A stretch of 64,000 nt of DNA from Marimonas arenosa (GTDB taxonomy: Bacteria; Pseudomonadota; Alphaproteobacteria; Rhodobacterales; Rhodobacteraceae): contig NZ_JANHAX010000003.1 in assembly GCF_030848945.1 (NCBI RefSeq), positions 592,427 through 656,426 of the forward strand, given 5' to 3'. Below the pieces are notes generated by a model. That model ran no database searches. It saw only the letters and a list, made by a program, of their open reading frames with translations, and was not told where the DNA came from. Numbering within the stretch: position 1 is the first letter of the stretch; the number at the start of each line of letters is the position of its first letter. The position numbers and the translations under genes were made by a program. Positions 1-8,666 of the stretch are shown one piece after another.

Positions 1-38
1 GGCTTGTGGCGGGCGATTTTGATCCGCCCCTACAAAGG

Positions 39-51
39 TGACGTAACGTCA
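39..51. repeat. Short perfect inverted repeat beside the gntR stop
   Basis: TGACGT and ACGTCA flank a single A, giving a 13-bp palindrome three bases past the stop codon of the GntR-type gene. GntR regulators usually bind short palindromes, so this could be an operator for a gene that lies left of the window. The link is inference only. Confidence 0.3.
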
Positions 52-54
52 ATT

Positions 55-762
55 TCAGGTTTCATCCGCGAAGATTCTCTGCGCGCCGCGCTCGATATGC
101 GTGCGCATGGCCTTGCGGGCGGCCTCCGAATCTTGGTCCAGAACCGCGTCAATGACATCAAGGTGTTCATGCCGTGAAAGGTTGACGTGGTTGTCATGCG
201 CGCGCTTCGTCAGGGTCTTTGTGATGTTCATGGCAAACAACATATGCGGTCGCAACTGGTTCATAATCGAGACAAAAAACGAGTTCCGGGAGAAGTCCGC
301 CAGACAGATATGGAATTGGGCGTCGCTGACGGAACGTTCATATTCCGTGCCCTCGTCATCTTCTTTGAGGGACTGGCGTTGATCCTCCAAAAAGTCGCGA
401 GCCGACCTGGACAAATTGGCAGCGACGATCGCGGCGATTTCAGGCTCAACGCCCGCGCGGCATTCGAAACAGTCTCTCAACTCGGGCAACTGCGCATCGC
501 GATTGAGTTGAGCGAGGGTCTGCGGGTCAAACTCGGACACGACCGTGCCCGAGCCTTGGCGGGATTCGACGACACCGGATCGTTTCAGACGGTCCAGTGC
601 GGATCGGACAACGGCACGTGAAATACCATAGTCGCTGGCCAGTCGGTTCTCGGCCGGTAGCGCAGATTGCGGCGGGTATTCACCGAGCAAAATCCCGGCG
701 AGGATATCATTGTAGAGCCCGCCAGCAATCCGCTCAGTTTGAGATGCGCCAAAGGTCGGCAA
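55..762 (-). CDS. FadR/GntR-family (FCD-type) transcriptional regulator
   Basis: A DNA-binding regulator of about 235 aa. The N-terminal winged helix-turn-helix has the GntR signature (LYNDILAGILLGEYPP, LPAENRLASDYGISRAVVR). The C-terminal two thirds are helical with scattered His and Asp residues, as in FCD ligand-binding domains that sense small carboxylates. The open frame extends back to another TTG at 828. I prefer the TTG at 762 because a strong AAGGAGG lies 9 bases upstream and the protein then begins about 13 residues before the winged helix, as is normal for the family. The gene transcribes away from idi, and its regulated genes probably lie left of the window. Ligand and targets cannot be told from sequence. 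Confidence 0.85.
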   Translation of the reverse strand: MPTFGASQTERIAGGLYNDILAGILLGEYPPQSALPAENRLASDYGISRAVVRSALDRLKRSGVVESRQGSGTVVSEFDPQTLAQLNRDAQLPELRDCFECRAGVEPEIAAIVAANLSRSARDFLEDQRQSLKEDDEGTEYERSVSDAQFHICLADFSRNSFFVSIMNQLRPHMLFAMNITKTLTKRAHDNHVNLSRHEHLDVIDAVLDQDSEAARKAMRTHIERGAQRIFADET

Positions 763-953
763 CTTTGCTCTCCTCCTTGGAACATGCGTATCACCATCAA
801 GAATTGCCGAATGTGCGCCCAATGACAATCAGTATTCGGGGGCCCGGAGCGGTGAGCGTGTCTTGCACGGCTTGAAATGGCGTCCACGGCAGCGTTACCG
901 CCAAGCGGAGAAGCTACGTCGCCCGCAGGATTTCTCTTGCACGACCCTCCCGA

Positions 954-1490
954 ATGACATCAGAAATGACGATGGATTCTCTTATTCCCGCCTGGATCGA
1001 CAATAGGCTGACCCCATTTGACAAGCTGGAAACACATCGCCTCGGGTTGCGGCATAAGGCCGTCTCGGTCTTTGTCATGCGCGGTGACCAAACGCTGATC
1101 CAACGGCGTGCGCTGACCAAATATCATACACCAGGTCTTTGGGCGAATTCCTGCTGTACGCATCCGTTCTGGGAAGAAGCGTCCCATGTTTGCGCGGTGC
1201 GCCGATTGAAAGAGGAACTTGGAATCGACGAGCTTGACCTCAAGAGCTGCGGCACGGTGGAATACCGGGCCGACGTCGGGGCGGGATTGACCGAGCATGA
1301 GGTCGTCAGTGTTTTTCGGGGAGACGTCACAGAGGCCATAGACATCACGCCAAACCCCTCCGAAGTGATGGATGTCCGATGGGTCGGTCTGGACGAGTTG
1401 ACCGCGGAAATTTCGGTTCAGCCCGAGATCTTCACGCCTTGGCTGAAGATTTACCTTCAACGCCATCTGGACCTGATCCTTAAGGCATAG
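954..1490 (+). CDS. idi: Isopentenyl-diphosphate delta-isomerase, type I
   Basis: Interconverts isopentenyl diphosphate and dimethylallyl diphosphate in isoprenoid synthesis (quinones, carotenoids, hopanoids). The 178-aa protein is the usual length for bacterial type I enzymes. It carries the catalytic-cysteine motif WANSCCTHP, the Nudix-like RRLKEELGI and the glutamate motif TEHEVVSVF. Three in-frame ATGs lie close together at the start (954, 966, 972) without a strong ribosome site, so the exact start is uncertain. In photosynthetic Rhodobacterales idi often sits in the photosynthesis cluster; no such genes are visible here and it appears to be a single-gene unit. Confidence 0.93.
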   Translation: MTSEMTMDSLIPAWIDNRLTPFDKLETHRLGLRHKAVSVFVMRGDQTLIQRRALTKYHTPGLWANSCCTHPFWEEASHVCAVRRLKEELGIDELDLKSCGTVEYRADVGAGLTEHEVVSVFRGDVTEAIDITPNPSEVMDVRWVGLDELTAEISVQPEIFTPWLKIYLQRHLDLILKA

Positions 1491-1829
1491 GGTCAGGATT
1501 CAAACCTGTAGCCAATCGTGGCCGAGCCGGTCGCCCCGGATGGACAAGGCGCTCTTCCTTAACCTGAACGCGGACGGTCAGAAGCCCTCTTGTTGTTTTG
1601 AAGGTCAGACTGATGAAGATCGGTCTGGAAATTCAGTTGTTTCAAGCCGTGCAACACGATCGCCACCTGACGCCCGCGAGGAGTCCTCTGTTTCCAGAGG
1701 TGGAGACGTTGCCAGGCCCAAACTGGGCCTACATTGCCGGGACGGCGGCTCTGGACAATGAATCAAGGCGGGCTATTTTTTGGGAGCTTTGCGATCGGGC
1801 TGATCAGCCAAAGCCGACGATTTCCGGCT
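1491..1829. other. Convergent intergenic region, no gene recognised
   Basis: This is the space between the ends of idi and gspK. Open frames of 60-70 codons exist but resemble no family. Near the gspK end lie a 12-bp palindrome (GGCTGATCAGCC, 1798-1809) and an inverted repeat AAAGCCG-N8-CGGCTTT (1810-1831) that overlaps the gspK stop. They may act as a bidirectional transcription end, but no T-run follows the stem in either direction. Confidence 0.4.
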
Positions 1830-2744
1830 TTACTGGGAATGCGGGAAATGTAGTCGCGCGCCGCGGCGCCAGAGACGGACATCGTAGGGCACTTTTTGGC
1901 GTTTGCTTCTCAGAGCGACAACGGCCTCTCGGGCGAAATGGGAACCGCCGGCGGTCAGGGCCTCTGCCTGGATCCGATAGACACCGGACCCGCGCGTGCC
2001 CGGTCCCGGGGGTGCGCTCAGGAGGGTTGGGGCCTCGGTCAGACCCTCAGCCGGCACCTCCAGATATGTGTTTGGCATCGCTGATGTCGAGATGTCCGCT
2101 GCGTTCACGGCGGCGCGAACCAGGGGCGGCGCGGCGGCGATGACCGGTAATGCTCGACCGCTGTAGACCGTGATCGACGGGCGCAAACGCTGGACCAGGG
2201 CCTGGCTGATCCCCGCCACGTTCTGGAGGTCCTCTGTGCTCGTGAAGGGGACACCGAGACCCAGCTCGGTCAGTATGTCGGCGGATGGCGAGACCCCGGC
2301 CCGGAGTGTTTGGGCCCGGCGCTGTTTCCGAAAGGCGTCCACCGCTTCGGCGAGGGCCTCCGGATACCGCGCTCCGGCAGCCTCAAACAGATCCGTCAGC
2401 AAGTCGGTGGACGCAAAGTTTATGTCGATCCGGCCGAGCTCATCCGTTATCGAAACCCGGACTTCCGACTGTCCAAACCGCCAGCCGTAGACGGCCCCGT
2501 CCGTGCGCCATCCACCTATACTCCCGGCAGCGACCTCGTAAAAGGCGCGCCGAAGCGCACTATTTGCAGCGAGTTCGGCTTCCGTCGCCTCGGCAATATT
2601 TCGGGCGAGACGGAGATCGCCCCGGGAAATCTGCGTCACGCTTCCAGCTATCAGGGCAAGGATCACAGCGGCCCAAAGCACCATCACGAGCGCCAGTCCG
2701 CGTTGGCCTGCGCCGGCTCGGACACTCCGCGGGCTGGGATCCAT
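1830..2744 (-). CDS. gspK: Type II secretion minor pseudopilin GspK
   Basis: GspK caps the tip of the type II pseudopilus with GspI and GspJ. The class III signal GQRG, then LALVMVLWAAVILALIAG, is cut by a prepilin peptidase before a hydrophobic helix. The rest contains the GspK features: ITDELGRIDIN, a helical region rich in E and A, and SVYSGRALP-like strands near the C-terminus. I chose the ATG at 2744, which leaves about 16 residues before the cleavage site; the frame can extend to a TTG at 2822. It is the last gene of the gsp run, about 300 bases after gspD, so it may have its own promoter. The usual Glu at +5 of the mature protein is absent, as is normal for GspK. Confidence 0.88.
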   Translation of the reverse strand: MDPSPRSVRAGAGQRGLALVMVLWAAVILALIAGSVTQISRGDLRLARNIAEATEAELAANSALRRAFYEVAAGSIGGWRTDGAVYGWRFGQSEVRVSITDELGRIDINFASTDLLTDLFEAAGARYPEALAEAVDAFRKQRRAQTLRAGVSPSADILTELGLGVPFTSTEDLQNVAGISQALVQRLRPSITVYSGRALPVIAAAPPLVRAAVNAADISTSAMPNTYLEVPAEGLTEAPTLLSAPPGPGTRGSGVYRIQAEALTAGGSHFAREAVVALRSKRQKVPYDVRLWRRGARLHFPHSQ

Positions 2745-3045
2745 CTCTGGCACTACACTTGGTCTCCGGTGTCGCTGCTCCGGCGAAGGTGACCAAGGTG
2801 TCGCCTGCGAGCTTCCACACAACTCCCGGTGAAAATAGCGGATTCAAATGGGAAGCTCAATTTCCTCCTGATCGCCGCGCCTTTCATCGGCGGCTTTCTC
2901 GGCATTTTCGCAGGACGCCTGCGGCTCTTGGCCGACTTGGGTCAGGGGCTGCCTGGATTGATAGAAGGACGGCGACTTTTTCGGGTACAAGTGCGCTGGT
3001 GCGCACCCGGTGCAGCGGGTCATTTCAGCTGACTTACCCTTTCTT

Positions 3046-5205
3046 CTAATCTCGCAAAAGGCTCACGCGTTCGCGGAGCTCATGCGCCACTTCCCAAGCC
3101 TGGACCGGATTGCGGATCACCCGCGGCGTAATCAATACCAGGAGTTCGGTGCGATCGCCTCTTCTCGACTTCGTCTTGAACAGGTTGCCCAGAGCAGGAA
3201 CGTCCATCAGCATCGGAACGCCACGTTTTCCGCGCGAAGACCGTTCCCGGATCAACCCGCCCAAGGCCACGGTCGACCCGCTCTGGACGGCGACGGTGCT
3301 TCGAATTCGACGCTGCTGGATTGTAGGCGACTGGATGCCGGAATTCGGGGTGGCGGCCGGGTCGCTTACCTCCTGCAGGATGTCGAGAGTCACGAGACCA
3401 CTTGCGTTGACCCTGGGGGTCACTTCGAAGATCACGCCGGTATCGACGTACTGGACCGAGTTCACGACAACGGCGTCGGGATCGGTGATAGATACGGCGC
3501 TCTGCGTCAGCACGGGGACCTGATCGCCGATTTGAAGCTTTGCCGACTGGTTGTCGAGCACCATGAGCTGCGGCGAGGACACCACTTCGACCTGGGTGAC
3601 GTCGGACAAGGCGCTGAGAACCGCTTGGGCATTGCCCTTGTTGTAGGCCAGGTTCGACCCCGGGAAGGCCGAGGCGACCACGCCGGTTGAGGCATTGACC
3701 CAGTTGAGAGCAAAATTGCCCTCCGAGAGGGCCCATTGCACGCCGTACCTCAGATCGTCATTCAGCGTGACCTCGGCGATCGTCGCCTCGATCAGAACCT
3801 GCAACGGCATCACGTCGATCCGGTTCAGAACCTCCCGGATCAGTGAAATCTGTTCGGCATTGGCCATGATGACGAGCGCGTTGCGCGAGTCGTCCGCCAC
3901 GATCCGGATGCCGGAGTTGCTGTCGCCAGAACCGATGGACCGCGCGGGCGCGGTGGTCGCAGCGGCAAGGTTTTGCGGTTGCGGCGTGCCGTCCCCGGCG
4001 GCGTCATCGCCCTCGGCGGAGGCGGAGACCGGTGTAACCAATTGATCGGCCTCTAGCCCCGGCGCGACGGGCGTCTGTCCCGATCGGGAATTTCCACCTG
4101 AGGGGGAAACGTCGAACGCTCCCGAGAGCACGGTTGCCAGTTCTGCCGCGCGGCTGTTCTTTGCATAGTACACGAAGGTTTGCTGACCGGCTCGTGTGTC
4201 GGCCTTATCGAGATTTCGGACCCATTTTCCAACGCGGCGCAGCGTGGCTGGCCGGCGGGAGACCGCCAGAACCGCGTTCAGCCGATTGATCGGAAGAAAG
4301 CGCACCGACTCGCCCTCGTTCGCAAACATGGTCTGGAGCTCACCGGCGATGTTCTCGGCACTGGCAGTCTGGATTGGGAACAGCGCGAAGGATTTACCTT
4401 CGAGTGCATCCACGTCCAAGATCGAGGCCAGTTCGGCGATCACCTGGGCTTCGCTTGCCGGCCCGGTGAAGATCAAAATGTTGCGGTCCTTGTCCGAGGC
4501 CAGCTGGCTTCCTTGCCCCACCTGACCTGCCACGACCTCAGCCACCGATGTGACAGGCGCGTGTTCGAGCGGAATCACATAGACGCCGGCCCCCCGGCTG
4601 AGCGGGCCGTTGCCTGCTGTGACCACTCTTTTGGGCAGATTTGGCACCGCCTCGCGCGGCACCACGTTGTAGACCTCGGCATCCTTGACCAATGCCGCGC
4701 CGTGAAGTGCCAGAATGTTTTCCAACACGGGAATAACGTTCGACCGCGGGATTGCCTCGGTGGTTCTTGCAGTAACCGTTCCGCTGACCCGTTCATCTAA
4801 AACGTAAGGTACCTGGAGGGTCTGGCCAAGCACGGCGTCGACGACTTCGCGTATGCTGACCTCGGCGAAATTCAGGGTCACCATCTCGCCCGTCGCGTCG
4901 GTCGCGACCTGCAACTGACGCCGTGCACTCTGCCCGTCGAAGCCGCGGCCGTAGTCAAACACACCCTGAACGAGCGCGTCGCGGGTTGCCCCGTCACGAC
5001 CGCGCACGATGCCGGCGCCTCTGAAACCCGCTGCGGGGTTCGCGGGCTCGGACATCGAGATCGGCTTTGGAGCTTTCAGACTTCGAGGACCATACTTCTT
5101 GTCGATTTCCTCACAGCCTGCGAGGCCCAGTGCTACGGCGGAGCAAATCAGTGCTGTCCGCACGCGAATGCAGGCCGACTCTACCCGATTTCGGACATTA
5201 TCCAT
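3046..5205 (-). CDS. gspD: Type II secretion outer-membrane secretin GspD
   Basis: Forms the outer-membrane channel through which folded substrates leave. The 719-aa protein starts with a lipoprotein signal (lipobox LAGC near residue 30). Periplasmic N-domains follow (LNFAEVSIREVVDAVLGQ, then two to three repeats separated by a Ser/Gly/Pro-rich linker), and then the secretin core with VEVVSSPQLMVLDNQSA, IGDQVPV and the C-terminal signature SVALGGLIRE-like GSTVALGGL. The C-terminus ends soon after the core, so no S-domain for a pilotin is obvious; the lipid anchor may replace it. It lies between the C/N-like gene and gspK, with about 195 non-coding bases in front. Confidence 0.96.
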   Translation of the reverse strand: MDNVRNRVESACIRVRTALICSAVALGLAGCEEIDKKYGPRSLKAPKPISMSEPANPAAGFRGAGIVRGRDGATRDALVQGVFDYGRGFDGQSARRQLQVATDATGEMVTLNFAEVSIREVVDAVLGQTLQVPYVLDERVSGTVTARTTEAIPRSNVIPVLENILALHGAALVKDAEVYNVVPREAVPNLPKRVVTAGNGPLSRGAGVYVIPLEHAPVTSVAEVVAGQVGQGSQLASDKDRNILIFTGPASEAQVIAELASILDVDALEGKSFALFPIQTASAENIAGELQTMFANEGESVRFLPINRLNAVLAVSRRPATLRRVGKWVRNLDKADTRAGQQTFVYYAKNSRAAELATVLSGAFDVSPSGGNSRSGQTPVAPGLEADQLVTPVSASAEGDDAAGDGTPQPQNLAAATTAPARSIGSGDSNSGIRIVADDSRNALVIMANAEQISLIREVLNRIDVMPLQVLIEATIAEVTLNDDLRYGVQWALSEGNFALNWVNASTGVVASAFPGSNLAYNKGNAQAVLSALSDVTQVEVVSSPQLMVLDNQSAKLQIGDQVPVLTQSAVSITDPDAVVVNSVQYVDTGVIFEVTPRVNASGLVTLDILQEVSDPAATPNSGIQSPTIQQRRIRSTVAVQSGSTVALGGLIRERSSRGKRGVPMLMDVPALGNLFKTKSRRGDRTELLVLITPRVIRNPVQAWEVAHELRERVSLLRD

Positions 5206-5400
5206 CTAACCAACTCGACTGCCTCTTAGCACGAGCGCTCTTTTGGCGCTTCCGCTTTTAAAAACACTAACAGGTCCGTGCGGTTGTGTCCACGGAGAAC
5301 GGGAGGGGCCTAACCCAGAGACAAAACTCAGGCGCCATCATGTTGCATCAAAGCACTTATACGACACGGAGGCCTAACCCACGCTCACTTGAGGATTCAA
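5206..5400 (-). promoter_or_regulatory. Leader region upstream of gspD with a spaced direct repeat
   Basis: This is one of the longer gaps inside the otherwise tight gsp run. The 11-mer GGCCTAACCCA occurs twice in the same orientation (5307-5317 and 5371-5381), with starts 64 bases apart. The region is less GC-rich than its neighbours and may hold a separate promoter for gspD-gspK. No regulator is assigned. Confidence 0.35.
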
Positions 5401-5907
5401 TCAAGGCACATACTCCAGTGTGAGTGTTACGGTCTCTCCGTTTCGTTCGAATTCCACTGTATCAGGACCCAATTCTTTCAGCGTCCATCCAAGCAACTCT
5501 TCACCCTTTGAGACGTAGACCACAGTCGGCTCGCTTGGAACCTCGAGGATCGCCAGGTGCCTGGACTCGGAAACCACCACTCCCAGTAGTTTTGCGCGTA
5601 ACCGTTGCGGAGATGTCACGCTGCGATCCTCTGCCGGCGGGGTACTGTCGTCCTCGACTGTCTCGGGTGGCTGGCGAGTGGGAGAGAACAGTGGTTTCTC
5701 GAGAACCGCGTTGAATGCTGCGAGCGGCGGCGGATCATACTTTAGAATGTCGCTGAGCCCCTGAACTTCAGGCTCGCCATCTGGTCCGGGTAAGGCTTGG
5801 TTTTCCAACGGGGTGCGGCTCAACTCGCGGTAAAGGCCCACGCCGGCACCTGCCGTTGCCAAAACCGCCACGAAGAGCAAAGCAAGACCGCGCGGCGCCC
5901 CTGTCAT
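5401..5907 (-). CDS. Type II secretion inner-membrane protein of the GspC/GspN type
   Basis: A 168-aa protein with one N-terminal membrane helix (about residues 8-26), a Pro-rich stretch, and a C-terminal beta-rich domain. That domain (LRAKLLGVVVSESRHLAIL, KGEELLGWTL, VTLTLEYVP) resembles the homology region of GspC, which links the inner-membrane platform to the secretin. No PDZ or coiled-coil C-terminus is present, so it is a short form. It overlaps gspM by 4 bases and precedes gspD, where C/N-type genes sit in alphaproteobacterial gsp operons. Whether it should be named GspC or GspN is unclear, so no symbol is given. Confidence 0.75.
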   Translation of the reverse strand: MTGAPRGLALLFVAVLATAGAGVGLYRELSRTPLENQALPGPDGEPEVQGLSDILKYDPPPLAAFNAVLEKPLFSPTRQPPETVEDDSTPPAEDRSVTSPQRLRAKLLGVVVSESRHLAILEVPSEPTVVYVSKGEELLGWTLKELGPDTVEFERNGETVTLTLEYVP

Positions 5908-6485
5908 CCGGACACCTCTGGCAAAAGGTAGCCATAGACTACGAGATCGACCGCGAGTTTGGTTTCTCCGCCGTTTTTCAACGCCCCGCGTCCACCCGCC
6001 GAGGTGGCAACTTCAAGGGCGTCGACGAAGAGATACGGCGCGCTGGTTTCCAGCGCGTGCAGCACGTTCACAAACTCCACGTGTGAACTGTTCATCACAA
6101 TCCTGACCCTGATACGGATGACGTCGCCCTCTTCCTCGGATTCGAGGCTTTGCATGCTGCGCAGCCCGCCACCGTGGCTGGCGATGATGGCCTTGATGTG
6201 TTCCTGTATCGCGGCCGCCGCTAAGGGTTCTGTCTCGCCGCGGATATAGAGGTCGCTCTCGCCGATCTTCTGCGCAAGCGCCTCGATCTGCGCCTCGTAG
6301 TCGTCGCGAGACGTGCTCGACCGTTGCAGCCGATTAACCATATCGCGGGTATGCGCAAGCTCGTCCTGCGTGTCTCGCCGCCAGTCCAGCAGGGGTAACA
6401 CGACGGCAAACAGCAAGACTGCCGCGACTCCTGCCAGCAAGATCAGCGCGAGCAGGCGGTTCAATATGCGCGTAAAACCGCTCAT
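5904..6485 (-). CDS. gspM: Type II secretion assembly-platform protein GspM
   Basis: A 193-aa bitopic inner-membrane protein with a short cytoplasmic N-terminus, a membrane helix at about residues 12-30, a coiled coil (DTQDELAHTRDMVNRLQRS) and a PilO/GspM-like periplasmic ferredoxin-like domain (EEGDVIRIRVRIVMNSSHVEFVNVLHALE, shown in parts). It partners GspL in the platform that couples the GspE ATPase to pseudopilus growth. It overlaps the neighbouring gspL and the C/N-like gene by 4 bases on each side, so the three are translationally coupled. Confidence 0.86.
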   Translation of the reverse strand: MSGFTRILNRLLALILLAGVAAVLLFAVVLPLLDWRRDTQDELAHTRDMVNRLQRSSTSRDDYEAQIEALAQKIGESDLYIRGETEPLAAAAIQEHIKAIIASHGGGLRSMQSLESEEEGDVIRIRVRIVMNSSHVEFVNVLHALETSAPYLFVDALEVATSAGGRGALKNGGETKLAVDLVVYGYLLPEVSG

Positions 6486-7573
6486 TGCTGCTGCCGCTCC
6501 GTAATCACGGTCGCTTCGAGGTTGAAACGTTCTTTGCCGAGTTGCGGGTCTATGGTCAGCGGTGAGGTGAATTGGGCGCCTGAGAGGAGGTCAGAACTCT
6601 CGATCAGCCGCAAGGTCACCGCCGGGTCAGCGGAGTAGCCGGAAGCCTTCAACGTCTTTCCGTTGATCGACCAACTGCTCAGCCAATCGCTCTCAGGCAG
6701 GACACGGGAAAGTTCGTCGAGCAATGCGATTGCCATCGGCTCGCCGGTTTTCTTTTCGGTGAGCTGTCGCGAGAGATCCGTTAGGTAGATCACGCGGTCA
6801 CGAAGTTTTCCGGCGGCGCCCGCCTTGGCGCGCAGGTCTTCTTCCAGCGCCTGCAACCGCGCGATTTCGCCGGACTTTCGATCGAACCAGACAAATTGTG
6901 TCGCGGCGGCAAACGACAAGGCTGTAATCGCCAGAGCCGCCGCCGCGCGTGGCACAAATCGGCTTCGTTGCCGGCGTTCGGCGCGCGGCAGCAGGTTAAA
7001 CGCATCAAGCGCTGGCTCTTCCGAGGTCGGTCCGGCTATGCGGTCCGGCCGGACGCCGATTCTGCGCGCCCAGTCCAATGCCTTGTCGACATCACGTCGC
7101 CGGGCAACCAAGAGCCCGATCCGCAAGCGTTCCAACTCCTCATCGGAATTCAAGACCGTAAAGTCGAACAATGCCTCACCCGTGGGGAAGGGGGTGAACG
7201 AGTCGAGTTCGAAAGTAAGTGCTTCCTCAAGATTGTCGGCGGCCTCAACCGGGAGCTCCACGATAGTCCCAAGTGCCAGTTTGTGCGGCAGACGAATGGT
7301 CACGGACCGGGCCGACGCACGCCTCCCGAGCAGTTTGCGCGTTGCGGCTGCGGCACTGTCGACATCGCCGGCACCGATCGGGACCGTGCCCAGCTCCTCG
7401 AATGTGCCATCGTCGCGCAAGCCAAGCGAAAGTTCGTCGGGCCTGATTTCGACCTCCAGCACATCCTCGGAGCCGAAAAAAGTCGCTGCCAGGCCGCGCG
7501 GGAGGCACCCGCGAAGCTCCTTGCCCCACCACGAAAGAAAACGGCGGGTGATGTCCTGTAATTCTGCCAGCAT
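6482..7573 (-). CDS. gspL: Type II secretion platform protein GspL (PilM/PilN-like)
   Basis: A 363-aa protein with an N-terminal cytoplasmic actin-like domain (about residues 30-195, with VTIRLPHKLALGTIVELP and ALTFELDSFTPF as in PilM/GspL), a membrane helix around residues 208-228, a coiled coil (EIARLQALEEDLRAKAG) and a periplasmic PilN-like domain (MAIALLDELSRVLPESDWL). It recruits GspE to the inner membrane. It overlaps gspM by 4 bases and lies about 80 bases from gspJ. Confidence 0.88.
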   Translation of the reverse strand: MLAELQDITRRFLSWWGKELRGCLPRGLAATFFGSEDVLEVEIRPDELSLGLRDDGTFEELGTVPIGAGDVDSAAAATRKLLGRRASARSVTIRLPHKLALGTIVELPVEAADNLEEALTFELDSFTPFPTGEALFDFTVLNSDEELERLRIGLLVARRRDVDKALDWARRIGVRPDRIAGPTSEEPALDAFNLLPRAERRQRSRFVPRAAAALAITALSFAAATQFVWFDRKSGEIARLQALEEDLRAKAGAAGKLRDRVIYLTDLSRQLTEKKTGEPMAIALLDELSRVLPESDWLSSWSINGKTLKASGYSADPAVTLRLIESSDLLSGAQFTSPLTIDPQLGKERFNLEATVITERQQQ

Positions 7574-7654
7574 CTTTCAAACGCGTCTCAACTTATCGCC
7601 ATCATACGGCTTTTGCACCGGCGTGCCATTCGGTTCCGGAGGCATGTTCATGGA

Positions 7655-8296
7655 TCACATCCCGGGCGCAACCATCAAAACAGGCCAATGCCGGCGAGGA
7701 TCGGAAAATTGGACCTCCAGTTTCAGCAGGCGCAGCCCGCCCGCCCGGGTATCCCAGTTGCTGGCCCACAGACCGCCCGGAGCTTCGCGCGTGGTCCCGA
7801 AATAGCCGAGCTGTAGCTGCGCGACGCCATCCAACAGGACCCGCTCGCCGCGAGTCCCCTCGCCGCCACCCGTCTCGGTGCCAACCAGCTGTTGCCAACT
7901 CAGCATCAGCCTGCCGCCGTCGCTGTCATCGTGCCAGAGCCGAAACAGGTAGAGCCCCGAGACGACGGGGCCCGTCTGCCACGACGCCAGAAAGCTTACC
8001 ATGGTTTCGTTGCCGACAATGGGAAGGGTTGTCTCATCTACCTCGCGCGCCAGCCCGCTCGGGAGAGAAAGCGAGCCCAGTCTCTGACGCAGGAACGCAT
8101 GCGTTGCGTAGACACGGTCGCGCTCTGCGGACACGGTCGAGACCCGGTCCCAGCTTCGCGCGCCGAATTGGAAGCCTCCAAGCATTATCGTCGACATCAG
8201 CGCGAGAAGGGTCAGGGACACGAGTACCTCGACGAGGGTAAAGCCCGCCTCGCCAACATCGTCGCGCCTGGTTGAACGATTGTCGGGATGCACCAT
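7655..8296 (-). CDS. gspJ: Type II secretion minor pseudopilin GspJ
   Basis: A 213-aa pseudopilin. The class III signal EAG, then FTLVEVLVSLTLLALM, gives cleavage after Gly with Glu at +5. The body matches GspJ in size and in its beta-rich C-terminal half (LLDGVAQLQLGYFG, GLRLLKLEVQF). It forms the pilus-tip complex with GspI and GspK. It begins one base after the gspI stop, so the two are coupled. Confidence 0.92.
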   Translation of the reverse strand: MVHPDNRSTRRDDVGEAGFTLVEVLVSLTLLALMSTIMLGGFQFGARSWDRVSTVSAERDRVYATHAFLRQRLGSLSLPSGLAREVDETTLPIVGNETMVSFLASWQTGPVVSGLYLFRLWHDDSDGGRLMLSWQQLVGTETGGGEGTRGERVLLDGVAQLQLGYFGTTREAPGGLWASNWDTRAGGLRLLKLEVQFSDPRRHWPVLMVAPGM

Positions 8297-8297
8297 G

Positions 8298-8666
8298 CTA
8301 GCCTCCCAATTCTATCGAACGGAACGACAGCACCGAACCGTTGTCGCCCTGCACCGTAAGGACAACGTCATACGCCGAAAATGGCGGTATTTGCCCGTAG
8401 GCAGGGAGGCGGGTGACGGTCATGGACCAGCTCTCGCCGGTTGTCAGGCGGCCTTCGAACGTTCCTTCGGCAAGTGGGATATCGGTTCCGATCCGATCGA
8501 AAATCGAGCGCATCTCGAGCACGCGCGTCGTGGTGCGCTCGGCTGCAATCTCGTGCGTCATCCCGGTGGACAGCGCGCCTGAGACGGCTCCAAACGTCAC
8601 CGCGAGAATGGCGAAGGCGACCAGCACCTCGATCAGGGTGAACCCGCTATCGCGCGTCGGTTTCAT
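8298..8666 (-). CDS. gspI: Type II secretion minor pseudopilin GspI
   Basis: A 122-aa pseudopilin. The signal DSG, then FTLIEVLVAFAILAVTFGA, has a Glu at +5; a short globular domain ends in LSFRSIELGG. GspI nucleates the tip complex. The start overlaps the end of gspH by 20 bases and the stop is one base from gspJ. Confidence 0.92.
   Translation of the reverse strand: MKPTRDSGFTLIEVLVAFAILAVTFGAVSGALSTGMTHEIAAERTTTRVLEMRSIFDRIGTDIPLAEGTFEGRLTTGESWSMTVTRLPAYGQIPPFSAYDVVLTVQGDNGSVLSFRSIELGG

Noticed and set aside
1598..2143. 181-codon frame in the idi-gspK gap
   Set aside because: More than half overlaps gspK on the other strand, and the remaining part has no family resemblance or ribosome site.
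2829..3032. 67-codon frame between gspD and gspK with a hydrophobic stretch
   Set aside because: Lies on the opposite strand of the operon, has no clear ribosome site and no known relative.
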